Positions 8,392-17,324 of a stretch of 64,000 bases of DNA are shown here, piece by piece. This stretch comes from Xanthobacteraceae bacterium (lineage in GTDB: Bacteria > Pseudomonadota > Alphaproteobacteria > Rhizobiales > Xanthobacteraceae). The stretch lies in NCBI GenBank assembly GCA_022844485.1, contig JALHLQ010000001.1, positions 248,001-312,000 on the forward strand. The letters run 5' to 3'. Numbering within the stretch: the stretch's first letter is position 1; each line of letters starts with the position of its first letter. The position numbers were made by a program, and so were the translations under genes. Below the pieces are notes generated by a model. That model saw nothing but the letters and a program-made list of their open reading frames with translations, was not told where the DNA came from and ran no database searches.

Positions 8392-9287
8392 GCCGCCGCT
8401 CCCAGTTTTTGCCCGCTCGTTTTCAAATACCAGTCGAGAATCTGCTCGCCGTTCCAGTGCACGACTCCGTCCCGGTTCACGTAGTCGTAGATCGCTTCGA
8501 GATACTTGATGCGGTGCGGCTGACCGGAGATGTAGGGATGGATCGCAAGCGCGAGGATCTTCGCGCGGTGCTTTCCTTCCTCATACAAGCGGTCGAACTG
8601 GTCGATCGTGCGCTTGTAGAGATAGTCGCTCTCGTGATGCTGCACGATCATCATCGGAATGTCGTTCAGCTCGACGGTGTAGGGAAGGGTGACGAGCGGG
8701 CCCTTGGCGGTCTTGATGACCGTCGGCTCGTCGTCGTAAACCCAGTCGCCGATGTATTTTACGCCGGCGGCGACGAGGTTTTCGGGGGTCTCGTAGGTTT
8801 GCGTGAGCCCCGGTCCAAGCCAGCCGACCGGCCGCTTGCCGGTAAATTTTTCCAGGATGTCCATCGAGCGGTTGATCATGCCTGCCTGATCGTCCTGCTT
8901 GTGGATCGGCATCTGATCATAGGCGTGGCCCATGAACTCCCAGCCGTCGCGCTTCGCCTGCTCGGCGACGCGCGGGTAATCCTCGCACACGCGCGCATTG
9001 ATCGAGAGCGTGGGCTTGATCTTCCATTTGGAATAGAGATCGAAGAAGCGCCAGACGCCGACGCGCATCCCGTATTCGTGCCAGCTCCAGTTGGGCACGT
9101 CAGGCAGGAGCGGCTGGCCGGTCGGCGCCGGGATCACCTGCCGCGCCATGGGACGCGAAATGTCCCATACCTCCAGATTGACGATGGACCAGAACACGAG
9201 CCGCGCATTATTGGGCAGCTTGAGCGGCGGCCGGTCGACGATCGCCGAATACTCGCATCGCTCGCGCGGGATCATGGGATTGCTCAT
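8388..9287 (-). CDS. PuuE/NodB-fold hydrolase, paralogue 2
   Basis: 299-residue paralogue of the neighbouring gene, clearly related along its whole length by eye (same blocks: PDVPNWSWHEYG, EFMGHAYDQ, GWLGPGLTQTYETPE, HPYISGQPHR, WNGEQILDWYLK). It likewise lacks the NodB TFDDG motif (SIVNLEVWD). Two diverged copies in one operon suggest either a two-subunit enzyme or two related substrates. It starts 25 bp after the alpha/beta hydrolase stop and overlaps paralogue 1 by 4 bp. Confidence 0.75.
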   Translation of the reverse strand: MSNPMIPRERCEYSAIVDRPPLKLPNNARLVFWSIVNLEVWDISRPMARQVIPAPTGQPLLPDVPNWSWHEYGMRVGVWRFFDLYSKWKIKPTLSINARVCEDYPRVAEQAKRDGWEFMGHAYDQMPIHKQDDQAGMINRSMDILEKFTGKRPVGWLGPGLTQTYETPENLVAAGVKYIGDWVYDDEPTVIKTAKGPLVTLPYTVELNDIPMMIVQHHESDYLYKRTIDQFDRLYEEGKHRAKILALAIHPYISGQPHRIKYLEAIYDYVNRDGVVHWNGEQILDWYLKTSGQKLGAAA

Positions 9288-9312
9288 GCGTGCACCACTT
9301 GTCTCATGAGGA

Positions 9313-10548
9313 TCAAAGGAAGGGATTCCAGGATGTGCGCAGCAGCCTGCGCTGATCGATTCCGAACAGATCCGCGAGCCAGTCGGCGATCAGTTCCTGG
9401 CCGATGGTGGGGTTGTCGTGCTGGCAGTGCTCAGCGCCGGTTTCGTCCGGCTCGACGATGCGCATGGTGACGTTGACGCCTTTCGCCTTGGCGTAATCAT
9501 AAGCCTTTCGCGCCGCCGAGACCGTCAGCACGTCGTGTCCGCCATGAACGATGAAAAAAGGGCAGCTCATGTGATCGAGATGACCCTCGAGTGTGAAGGC
9601 TTTCGCCTTCTCCATTGCCTCCTTCATGGTCGGCTTACCGAACACCCATTTGATGTGCATGGCGAGTCCGAAATCCTCGCCCTTGTTGCCCCACATCTCG
9701 TGCACGGACCAGATTGCGCCATGTGAAATCGCGGCCGCAAGCCGCTTCTCGTAGCAGCCCGCCCGCGCGGCGTAATAGCCGCCGAGGCTCGAGCCGCAGA
9801 CGGCGATGCGTCTCGGGTCAACGTCGGCGCGCCGCTCCAGCCAGTCGATGCAGCGGCCGATCGGCACCTCGGTGTCGTGCCGATTGACGACGCGATGCCG
9901 CCGCAGCGTGCCGCCTTGTCCCGGCCCGTCGATCATCAGCACGGAAATCCCGCGTTGCAGGCAGCCACGCGCCTGCATGAACCACATCTCGTCCTTGATC
10001 GAGTCGAGCCCGCCCATGCAGATCATCACCGGCAGCCGCTCGCCGGGAAAGGGCGCTCGCGCGAAATAGCCGCAGAGCGAAACCCCGTTCTCATAGGGGA
10101 TGTCGACGATTTCGCCGGGCGGGTTCAGATAGGAGAGAAATTTGTGGCTGCATGCCTCCATCTTTTCGAAGGTCGGCAGCCGCCGCGGGTCGTCGGGCTG
10201 CAGGTGGAATTCGGCCTGCCGGTAATAGTCCGCCGCGCGGAGGAAACAGTTCATCGCCGTGCGAATGTGTCCGGCCTTTTCTTCGGCCATCCCGCGCTGC
10301 CAGTTGCGGTCGGCGATGCGCTTCCATTCGGCATGCCAGCTTTCGAGATCGCCGGGGATCATCCGGGACGCCGCCTGAAACACCTCGCTGACGGCGCCAC
10401 CGCCCTCCTGCGTTTCGCCGAGACCCCGCCTGAACTGATAGGAGAGCCAGGGATGCTCGGGCCAATGATGCCAGCCCATCGGCTCGTAGTGCGGGCCGCG
10501 CTCGGCGGTGATCGCCTCGATGGCGTTATCTTCGGCGAGCGCCGCCAT
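9313..10548 (-). CDS. Alpha/beta hydrolase, FrsA/dihydroxypseudooxynicotine-hydrolase-like
   Basis: 411-residue serine hydrolase with a long helical N-terminal part (~1-150) and a C-terminal alpha/beta-hydrolase domain. The nucleophile elbow is CGSSLGGYYAAR, the likely acid is in FFIVHGGHDVLTV, and the His is in GAEHCQHDN. This layout (helical N-domain, GxSxGG elbow) matches C-C or ester hydrolases of the FrsA/DUF1100 group. It is the first gene of the minus-strand operon that runs through both PuuE-like genes to livF, so it probably acts on the same imported compound. The substrate is unknown. The start (ATG 10548) is the only long one. Confidence 0.75.
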   Translation of the reverse strand: MAALAEDNAIEAITAERGPHYEPMGWHHWPEHPWLSYQFRRGLGETQEGGGAVSEVFQAASRMIPGDLESWHAEWKRIADRNWQRGMAEEKAGHIRTAMNCFLRAADYYRQAEFHLQPDDPRRLPTFEKMEACSHKFLSYLNPPGEIVDIPYENGVSLCGYFARAPFPGERLPVMICMGGLDSIKDEMWFMQARGCLQRGISVLMIDGPGQGGTLRRHRVVNRHDTEVPIGRCIDWLERRADVDPRRIAVCGSSLGGYYAARAGCYEKRLAAAISHGAIWSVHEMWGNKGEDFGLAMHIKWVFGKPTMKEAMEKAKAFTLEGHLDHMSCPFFIVHGGHDVLTVSAARKAYDYAKAKGVNVTMRIVEPDETGAEHCQHDNPTIGQELIADWLADLFGIDQRRLLRTSWNPFL

Positions 10549-10707
10549 GCGAAAAGTCCTCCATCTTCATGCCAAGGCTGGCAAATCCTGCGGTCCGCGT
10601 GGAGTTGAGTCAATCGCGGGCGGTGGCTCATGGGCCTTTTCGCCGCATAAGCGGCATGCAATATGCGCCACAGAGTTGTGCCGACTCCGACCAGCAGGAA
10701 TGCCGCC

Positions 10708-11499
10708 ATGACCGAAACCGACAAGATGCTGTCCCGCAAGGAGGGCCATGTCGGCCACATGATCTTCAACAATCCGGAGCGCCACAACGCGGTGTCGCTC
10801 GCGATGTGGGAAGCGATGGTGCGCATTCTGGCCGAGTTCGAAAAGGACAAGGATGTGCGGGTCGTCGTGCTGTCCGGCGCCGGCACGAAGGCCTTCGTGT
10901 CGGGTGCCGATATTTCCAAGTTCGACAGTGAGCGCGCCAGCAAGGACGCGATCGCCAAGTACAACGAAACCGTCGAACAGGCTTCCGCCGCGCTGCACTC
11001 GTTCCCCAAACCGACCATGGCCATGATTCAAGGCGTCTGCATCGGCGGCGGCCTTGCGATCGCGCTCAACTGCGACATCCGCATCGCCTCCGAGAACGCC
11101 CGCTTTGCTTTGCCTGCGGCAAAGCTCGGGCTCGGCTACGACTATCCCGGCATCAAGCGTTTCGTCGACGTCGTCGGCCCAGCCTTTGCCAAGGAGATCT
11201 TCTTCACCGCACGTCAGTTCGACGCCGAGGAGGCACGCGTGATGGGGCTTGTCAATCGCGTGGTCGCCAACGAGCAACTGGAGGCTTATGTCAAGAATTA
11301 TGCCGATGCGATCGGCGCCAATGCGCCGCTCACGCTGCAGGCGGCGAAGTTCACGATCGGCGAGGCTTTGAAGGACGAGAGCAAGCGCGACCTCGCGCGC
11401 GTGAAAGAGCTTGTGCTCGGCTGTTTCGAAAGCCGCGATTACGAGGAAGGCCGCCGCGCCTTCATGGAGAAGCGCAAGCCGATCTTCGAGGGAAGATGA
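10708..11499 (+). CDS. Enoyl-CoA hydratase/isomerase family protein (crotonase fold)
   Basis: 263-residue crotonase-fold protein. The oxyanion-hole segments are visible (GTKAFVSGADIS and GVCIGGGLAIALNCDIRIAS). Both family catalytic glutamates of crotonase appear replaced by alanine: GGCEL becomes GGLAI, and the QPE of the second motif becomes LPA. The protein is therefore unlikely to be a normal hydratase; isomerase, thioester hydrolase or decarboxylase activity is possible. I chose ATG 10708 with AGGA just upstream (10696-10699). It is transcribed away from the hydrolase operon, with a 159-bp divergent gap, and runs toward tctA on the other strand. Confidence 0.8.
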   Translation: MTETDKMLSRKEGHVGHMIFNNPERHNAVSLAMWEAMVRILAEFEKDKDVRVVVLSGAGTKAFVSGADISKFDSERASKDAIAKYNETVEQASAALHSFPKPTMAMIQGVCIGGGLAIALNCDIRIASENARFALPAAKLGLGYDYPGIKRFVDVVGPAFAKEIFFTARQFDAEEARVMGLVNRVVANEQLEAYVKNYADAIGANAPLTLQAAKFTIGEALKDESKRDLARVKELVLGCFESRDYEEGRRAFMEKRKPIFEGR

Positions 11500-11518
11500 T
11501 CATTTTCCCATTTCGAAT

Positions 11519-13042
11519 TCATGACGTTGCCTTTTCCCCCAACCCGACCTTCTTCCGCCAATCGCTGCGCGATGCCGCGCTCCACAGGTTGAAGGCGAGC
11601 ACGGCGGCGCCGATGCCGAGCATCGTCGCGGCGATCGGCCGCTCCAGGAACACCAGATAGCTTCCTCCTGACAGTGCGAGCGATTGCCGCAGACTGAGCT
11701 CGAGCATCGGGGCGATGATGACTCCGAGCACGATCGGCGCCACCTCGAAGCCGAGCTTGCGCAACCCGTATCCCATCACGCCCGCAACGATCATGATCCA
11801 GACGTCGACGACGCTTTGATTGACGGCATAGACGCCGAGCACGCAGAACACCGCGATCGTCGGATACAGGTAGGTGTAGGGCACGCGCAGAAGATTCACG
11901 AACAAGCCCACCATGGGCAGGTTGAGGATAAGCAGCACGACGTTGCCGACATACATGCTGGCGATGAAGCCCCAGAACAGAGATGGATGTTCGACGATCA
12001 GCCGCGGCCCCGGAGCCACCCCGTGCACCATGAGCGCAGCCAGCATGACCGCGGGAATCGGACCCGATGGTACCCCCAGCGCCAGCATGGGCACGAAGGC
12101 GCCGCAGGCGGCGGAGTTGTTGGCGGCCTCGGGGCCGGCGACGCCCTCGATTGCGCCCTTGCCGAAGCGCGACCGGTCGCGCGCGAGCGCTCGCTCCGTC
12201 GCGTAGGACACGAAGGACGAGAGGATGTGCGCGGAGCCGGGCACGATGCCGATGAAAAAACCCATGAACGTGCCGCGCCCGATCGGCGCAACCGATGCGC
12301 GCAGCTCCTCGCGTGACGGCAAGAGCTCGCTGAGCCTGGGCCGCGCAATCCGGGTCGGCGCCGTCTTCGCGGTCGTGGTCATGATTTCGGACAAGCCGAA
12401 CAGGCCGACCGCAAGCGGCACGATCCCGAGCCCATCCGACAGTTCGCGCACGCCATAGGTGAAGCGGAGGAAACCGGACATGGTGTCGATGCCGATCATG
12501 CCGAGCAGGAGGCCCAGCACGGCCATGGCCAGCGTCTTGGTCATCGAGCCGCCGGACAGATAGCCGAGCACGATCAGTCCGAGACAGAGGAGCGCGGTGT
12601 ATTCCGCGGGTCCGAATTTCAGCGCGACGCTCGCAAGCGGCGGCGCGAGCAACATTAGCAGGATAATGCTGAGCGTGCCGGCGGTGAACGAGCCGATCGC
12701 CGCGATGGCGAGTGCCGGTCCCGCGCGGCCTTGGCGCGTCATTTCATAGCCGTCGATCGCCGTCATCACGGAGGCGGCTTCGCCCGGAATGCGCATCAGG
12801 ATCGAGGTTGTCGAACCGCCATACATGGCGCCGTAATAGATGCCGGCCAGCAGCACGATGGCGCGCGTCGGGTCGAGACCGAACGTGATCGGGAGCAGAA
12901 TGCTGATCCCCGCGAGCGGCCCAAGTCCCGGCAGCATTCCGACCAGCGTGCCGACGACGCATCCGATCACGGCATAGGCGAACACGTCAGGCGAGAGCGC
13001 GACGGAGAATCCAAGCCAGAGGTTTTGCAGGGTGTCGGTCAT
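11519..13042 (-). CDS. tctA: Tripartite tricarboxylate transporter large permease TctA
   Basis: Large membrane subunit (507 residues, ~12 membrane segments) of a TTT-family secondary importer driven by an ion gradient. The TctA hallmarks GTLVGMLPGLGPLAGISILLP and YGGSTTSILMRIPGEAASV are present near the N-terminus, with a matching repeat (GIVPGSAHI) in the second half. The ATG at 13042 is followed at once by the first hydrophobic helix; the open frame extends upstream, but those codons look non-coding and overlap nothing useful. tctB ends 79 bp upstream. Confidence 0.92.
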   Translation of the reverse strand: MTDTLQNLWLGFSVALSPDVFAYAVIGCVVGTLVGMLPGLGPLAGISILLPITFGLDPTRAIVLLAGIYYGAMYGGSTTSILMRIPGEAASVMTAIDGYEMTRQGRAGPALAIAAIGSFTAGTLSIILLMLLAPPLASVALKFGPAEYTALLCLGLIVLGYLSGGSMTKTLAMAVLGLLLGMIGIDTMSGFLRFTYGVRELSDGLGIVPLAVGLFGLSEIMTTTAKTAPTRIARPRLSELLPSREELRASVAPIGRGTFMGFFIGIVPGSAHILSSFVSYATERALARDRSRFGKGAIEGVAGPEAANNSAACGAFVPMLALGVPSGPIPAVMLAALMVHGVAPGPRLIVEHPSLFWGFIASMYVGNVVLLILNLPMVGLFVNLLRVPYTYLYPTIAVFCVLGVYAVNQSVVDVWIMIVAGVMGYGLRKLGFEVAPIVLGVIIAPMLELSLRQSLALSGGSYLVFLERPIAATMLGIGAAVLAFNLWSAASRSDWRKKVGLGEKATS

Positions 13043-13121
13043 GTTCGGTCCGGAGCGCCATGGCCGCCGCTCGGAGCGGCGGAGCCGGCCCCTGGCGTCG
13101 GGCATGACGGGCGAGTGTCCG

Positions 13122-13595
13122 TCATATCCCCCACGGCCCGGTCGGGAGCGGAACGCGCAGCAGCGTCGCGAACAGGTAATGTGACAGGAATGAGAAGGCG
13201 ACTGCGACTGACAAAGTGGCGGCAAGCGAACGCCGCTCCACGACGCCAAGAAAGAACAGGAGCAATGCGAGCGTCGTAAGGCGGTAGCCCAAGGGCTCGA
13301 GCGCCAGCACCGCGAAGACGACGCCTCCTGTCACCCGCGCGGCATGCGGCAGTTCCGCCCAGCCGCGCGCGCCGAGAGGCGGGGACTCCGCCCCGCTCCC
13401 CGTGATGATGGCGCCGAGCGCGGCAAGCAGCGCGCCCAGGATCACCGGCGCATAGCCTGGCCCGGGGTCGGCCAAGGATCCGAGCGGCAGCCGCAGCAGG
13501 GCCTCGGCGAGCGTCGCAACGCCAAGAGCCGCAAGCAATCCCCCGGCGATACGGTCACTGCGAAGAAGCACGCGAGATGACCTAAGTAAGATCAC
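13122..13595 (-). CDS. tctB: Tripartite tricarboxylate transporter small permease TctB
   Basis: 157-residue small membrane subunit (DUF1468/TctB) with four hydrophobic segments (~18-37, 45-63, 83-100, 107-145). The start is GTG at 13595 and overlaps the tctC stop as GTGA, so translation is probably coupled. Standing between tctC and tctA in the same direction supports the call despite low sequence conservation in this family. Confidence 0.85.
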   Translation of the reverse strand: MILLRSSRVLLRSDRIAGGLLAALGVATLAEALLRLPLGSLADPGPGYAPVILGALLAALGAIITGSGAESPPLGARGWAELPHAARVTGGVVFAVLALEPLGYRLTTLALLLFFLGVVERRSLAATLSVAVAFSFLSHYLFATLLRVPLPTGPWGI

Positions 13596-14575
13596 TTCTT
13601 CTCTTCGACTTTGCCCACGCGCTTCACCGCCTCCGCCATGCGCTTGGCGTCCGCGTCCCAGAACTTCTTGAACTCGGGCGCGTCCATGTAGACCACCGGC
13701 GTCTGGAGCTTTTCCATCGTTGCGATGAAGTCCGGATCCTTCACGACTTTGCCGGCGGTGTCGCGCAGAGTTTTCATCGTCGGCTCAGGCACGCCGGCCG
13801 GCGCGAAGAGACCGGCCCAGATATAGAACTCGACATCCTTGTAGCCGAGCTCCTTGAACGTCGGCACGTCCGGCAAGGCCTTCAGCCGCTCGTTTCCCCA
13901 ACTCGCCAGCACGCGCAGCTTGCCCTCTTTGATGTGCGGCAGGACCGGCCCCGGTCCGGACGCCAGCGCCTGCACGTGTCCGCCAAGCAGCGCGGTGAGC
14001 GCCGGCCCCGCGCCGGTGAAGGGCACGTGCCGCAGCTCGATGCCGGCGGCATGCGCGAACATCGCCATGGCCATGTGCAGCGTGCCGTAGATGCCGGACG
14101 AGGAATAGGCGATCTGGTTCGGCCGCTTCTTCGCATCTTCGACGAACTCTTTCACCGTCTTCCAGGGGCTGTCCGCCGGCACGACGAGCACGGTCGGATC
14201 GGCGGTGAACAGCGCGATCGGCGCGAGCTGCTCCATCTGATAGGCTGGTTGCCGCCCGAACAGCTTGTCCGCTTCCGGAATGATCGAAATCGAGGACAGC
14301 GCGGTCATGATCGTATAGCCGTCGGGCTTGGCGTTTGCCGCCGCCGCCATGCCGACGGCGCCGCCCGCGCCCTGGCGGTTGGAGACGACCACCGGCTGCT
14401 TCAGGATTCTTTCCATCGCCGCAGCGACGGGACGGCCGGTCTGGTCGGCCACTCCGCCGGGCGGAAACGGGACGATCATGGTAATCGGCCGGTCCGGAAA
14501 AGTCTGCCCGTGCGAGGGCGCGGCGGCGAACAAGGTGAGCGCCGCGAGCGCGGCGGCAATGAGCGGACGTTTCAT
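13592..14575 (-). CDS. tctC: Bug/TctC-family tripartite tricarboxylate receptor
   Basis: 327-residue periplasmic receptor. A strong ribosome-binding site (GGGAGGAA) lies just before ATG 14575. The signal peptide MKRPLIAAALAALTLFAAAPSHG is followed by FPDRPITMIVPFPPGG, the Bug-family opening. Bug receptors bind carboxylates or aromatic acids through their carboxylate and pass them to TctAB, whose genes follow directly. It starts 46 bp after the CoA-transferase beta stop, within one operon. Confidence 0.88.
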   Translation of the reverse strand: MKRPLIAAALAALTLFAAAPSHGQTFPDRPITMIVPFPPGGVADQTGRPVAAAMERILKQPVVVSNRQGAGGAVGMAAAANAKPDGYTIMTALSSISIIPEADKLFGRQPAYQMEQLAPIALFTADPTVLVVPADSPWKTVKEFVEDAKKRPNQIAYSSSGIYGTLHMAMAMFAHAAGIELRHVPFTGAGPALTALLGGHVQALASGPGPVLPHIKEGKLRVLASWGNERLKALPDVPTFKELGYKDVEFYIWAGLFAPAGVPEPTMKTLRDTAGKVVKDPDFIATMEKLQTPVVYMDAPEFKKFWDADAKRMAEAVKRVGKVEEKK

Positions 14576-14621
14576 GGTTCCTCCCGGAATTTGACCACTT
14601 GCGGGGCAGGGCGGTTGCAGC

Positions 14622-15428
14622 TTAGCGCATCGGGGGTCGACGATCACCGGGTTCGCCGCTCCCGGTCGAGGGAGGCGGCGAAGCCGACGCGATCCCAAAC
14701 ACCGTCTTGGCAAAATGCGGATAGGGGTCTGCAAGCTGCGGCGCGACAATCTCCCGAATGATGCGAAGCGTATCCTGGCTCGGCGCCGGCGTGGCCGGCA
14801 CGCGCGCGGGCCGATCGAACGGAAAGCCGGTATGCTCGGCCACCTCCTCGACCGTATGTCCGGGGTGGACGCTGGCAAGACAAAAGCGCCGCCTCGCGCG
14901 GTCGAATGAAAACAGGCACCGGTTGGTGAGGAGCGCGATCGGCCCGCCGGGCCGGTGCACATTGGCCGCGCTTCCGCCTGGAGCGCTGATGAAATCGACG
15001 CGCGGCACGAGCGTGCGGGTCGTGTGCTCGAGCCGGAACAGGATCACGCGCGGCACGACATAATAGAGATAGGCCGAGCCGAACGACCCGGGAAATCGCG
15101 CCTTCGGTTGCACATGATCGCCGATGCTGACGAGATTGATATTGCCTTCGCCGTCGATCTGTCCGCCGGAGAGGAAGAACACGTCGATCCGCCCTTGGCC
15201 GGCGCAATCGAACAGCTCGCGCCCGCCATCAGTGAAGAAGCTGTCACGCCGGCTGTGCAGGAGCGTGATGCGCGGGGTGCCGCCCCCGCGTTCGCGCGCC
15301 AGCAAGGCCGCAGTGGCCGGGATCGGCGAGGCATTGCCGACCGCCACATGCTTGGCATCCGCGATCAGCCCCGCGATGACGTCCGCGAGCAGTTCCTCTT
15401 CGCGGTAGTCAGGCGGCGCGTCGCGCAT
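14622..15428 (-). CDS. CoA-transferase family I, beta subunit-like
   Basis: 268-residue beta-type subunit related to GctB and IpdB. Recognisable parts are LSGGQIDGEGNINLVSIGD, FPGSFGSAYLYY and the C-terminal VHPGHTVEEVAEHTGF. The place where transferases carry the catalytic Glu (typically ESG or ENG) reads TLLHSRRDSFF, so the usual thioester-forming residue is not visible. IpdAB-type enzymes with this fold are hydrolases, so this pair may not be a transferase. ATG 15428 overlaps the alpha gene by 20 bp. Confidence 0.75.
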   Translation of the reverse strand: MRDAPPDYREEELLADVIAGLIADAKHVAVGNASPIPATAALLARERGGGTPRITLLHSRRDSFFTDGGRELFDCAGQGRIDVFFLSGGQIDGEGNINLVSIGDHVQPKARFPGSFGSAYLYYVVPRVILFRLEHTTRTLVPRVDFISAPGGSAANVHRPGGPIALLTNRCLFSFDRARRRFCLASVHPGHTVEEVAEHTGFPFDRPARVPATPAPSQDTLRIIREIVAPQLADPYPHFAKTVFGIASASPPPSTGSGEPGDRRPPMR

Positions 15429-16227
15429 GGACGTGCTCGTCAAGGTAACGCGAAAAACCCTCCGCTGTCGCTGCGAGCCGCGCATACTCCGCCATGTGCG
15501 CATCGTCGGCGGGATAGAAATCGGGGAGCGTCAGCGGCCACGCGCCGCGTGGAACGACGGCGATGTGTGAGACGTAAAGGTTCGACAGCGCACCCGCCGC
15601 GAGGATGGGGTCGTCGAAAAAGACGCCGTCGTGAATCCGCTCCACCGTGACCACGGTCCGCCGCGCCGCGTGCGCCATCAGCGCGAGTTCGCGCTGCCTT
15701 CCGATCCACACGTTTCCATCGCGGTCGGCCATGGGCGCGTGAAACGCCGCAACGTCGGGGCTTATCGCCGGCAGGAGCACGATCGGGTCCTGGCTGGCGA
15801 ACGGGTTGTCGATCACGCGCCACTCGTTCCGATGCCTGAGCACGTCCGACCCGATCAAGCCGCGCATCGGCATGAAGGGAACGCCCTTTTCCGCAGCCTG
15901 CAGCGCCGTATAGATCGCCGGACAAGTGGCGTCCTGCACCGCAACCGTCCCGGAAAGGACCGCCGCTGTGAACCGCGGCGCCGGTCCGAACTCGCCGAGA
16001 CTAATGGCCGAAGTGTATACGCTCGCGACGCATCCGGCGCCGATCAGCAGGTCCGCTTGCAGGCTCGAAGTCGGCACGCCGATCAGGTGCAACCCCTTGA
16101 CCCCGTGCCGGATCAGCGCGCGCGTGGCCTCCATCGCGACGCCGGCCATGCCGTGCGGGATGGCGAGCACGCAGCCGTCGCCGATCGGCGCGAGCACTTC
16201 GTCAAGGGCTGCGGCCAAGGGGCTCAA
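15409..16227 (-). CDS. CoA-transferase family I, alpha subunit-like
   Basis: 272-residue alpha-type subunit related to GctA/IpdA. Conserved features are LIGAGCVASVYTSAISLGEFG, PRFTAAV and VPFMPMRGLIGSDVL. The only start that gives a full-length protein is TTG at 16227, which overlaps the upstream Bug gene stop as TTGA; the next ATG is at codon 26. With the beta subunit it probably acts on a CoA ester of the acid imported by the flanking Bug/TctAB system (inference from context). Confidence 0.78.
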   Translation of the reverse strand: MSPLAAALDEVLAPIGDGCVLAIPHGMAGVAMEATRALIRHGVKGLHLIGVPTSSLQADLLIGAGCVASVYTSAISLGEFGPAPRFTAAVLSGTVAVQDATCPAIYTALQAAEKGVPFMPMRGLIGSDVLRHRNEWRVIDNPFASQDPIVLLPAISPDVAAFHAPMADRDGNVWIGRQRELALMAHAARRTVVTVERIHDGVFFDDPILAAGALSNLYVSHIAVVPRGAWPLTLPDFYPADDAHMAEYARLAATAEGFSRYLDEHVHARRAA

Positions 16228-17204
16228 ATTTCCGCCTTGATGTTGTTCTCGCGCACCACGTCGCCCCAGATCTTCATCTGCTCGCGCACGAAGGCGCGCA
16301 ATTCGTTGGCGCCGCCGAGCCGCAGCGTCATCTGCTGATTTTCAGTGAGCTGCTTTATGACGCGCTCCTCGCGGATCGAGGCGACCAACTCGTCACGGAA
16401 TCGGTCGACGATCGCCTTCGGCGTTCCGCCCGGGGCGAACACGCCCCACCAGGCATAGGATTCGAAGCCCGGGAATCCGCTCTCGATCACGGTCGGCAGA
16501 TTCGGATATTGCGGCAATCGCACCGCGCCGGTCTGCACCAGGGCGCGCAGCGAGCCAGCCTGGATCTGCGGACTGACCAAGGCCGCCGAGGCCATGATCA
16601 TGTCGACGTGGCCCGCCACCGCGTCGTTCAGCGCGGGCCCGCCGCCGCGATAGGGGACATGCACCATCCGGATCCCGGCGCGCTTGGACAGCAGCACGCC
16701 GGTCAGGTGACCAAGGCTGCCGTTGCCGATCGACGCATAGGTCAGCGTGTCCGGCTTTGCCTTCGCCGCGTCCATGACGTCCTTGAGCGAGCGGTAAGGC
16801 CGCGTGTGATGGCAGCAGAAAATATGCGGCGCCGTCCCGACGAGCAGGACCGGATCGAGATCCTTCTCCGTGTCGAACGGCATGTTGGGGATGAGCGTCG
16901 GATTCACCGCATGGGTGTCGAAGACGACGACCCAGGTATTGCCGTCGGGGGGCGCCTTCGCGGCGGCGGCTGTCCCGGTCGAGCCCATGGCGCCGGGCCG
17001 GTTCTCGACAATGACCGTAACGCCAAGCCGCTGCTGCAGTCCGGGCTGAACCAGGCGCGAGAACGCATCGACGGTCCCACCGGCCGGAAAGGGCGCGACG
17101 ATCCGGATCGTTCCGGATGGCCAGCTTTGTCCGCGGGAGAGGGCTGGTGTAAGGACTGCGCCTGCCGCCCCGGCAAGCAGCGTGCGCCGCGAAAGTCGAG
17201 CCAT
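16224..17204 (-). CDS. Bug/TctC-family substrate receptor
   Basis: 326-residue periplasmic receptor and first gene of the TTT/CoA-transferase operon. GGGAGG precedes ATG 17204. The N-terminus MARLSRRTLLAGAAGAVL has a Tat-like RRTLL motif, and the mature part opens with GTIRIVAPFPAGGTVDAF, the Bug signature. It is coupled to the alpha subunit by a 4-bp overlap. With the tctC product it gives this operon two receptors for one permease. Confidence 0.87.
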   Translation of the reverse strand: MARLSRRTLLAGAAGAVLTPALSRGQSWPSGTIRIVAPFPAGGTVDAFSRLVQPGLQQRLGVTVIVENRPGAMGSTGTAAAAKAPPDGNTWVVVFDTHAVNPTLIPNMPFDTEKDLDPVLLVGTAPHIFCCHHTRPYRSLKDVMDAAKAKPDTLTYASIGNGSLGHLTGVLLSKRAGIRMVHVPYRGGGPALNDAVAGHVDMIMASAALVSPQIQAGSLRALVQTGAVRLPQYPNLPTVIESGFPGFESYAWWGVFAPGGTPKAIVDRFRDELVASIREERVIKQLTENQQMTLRLGGANELRAFVREQMKIWGDVVRENNIKAEI

Positions 17205-17324
17205 AAAATCCTCCCATATTGCTTTGAAGGCAGATTGCCCCGCCGGGCGGCGCGCCGCAACTGAGCCAGTCTCCCCAATCTGGGACAGGCCAGCTAGGAT
17301 GGTCGAAACTCCGGGAGGACGCTC

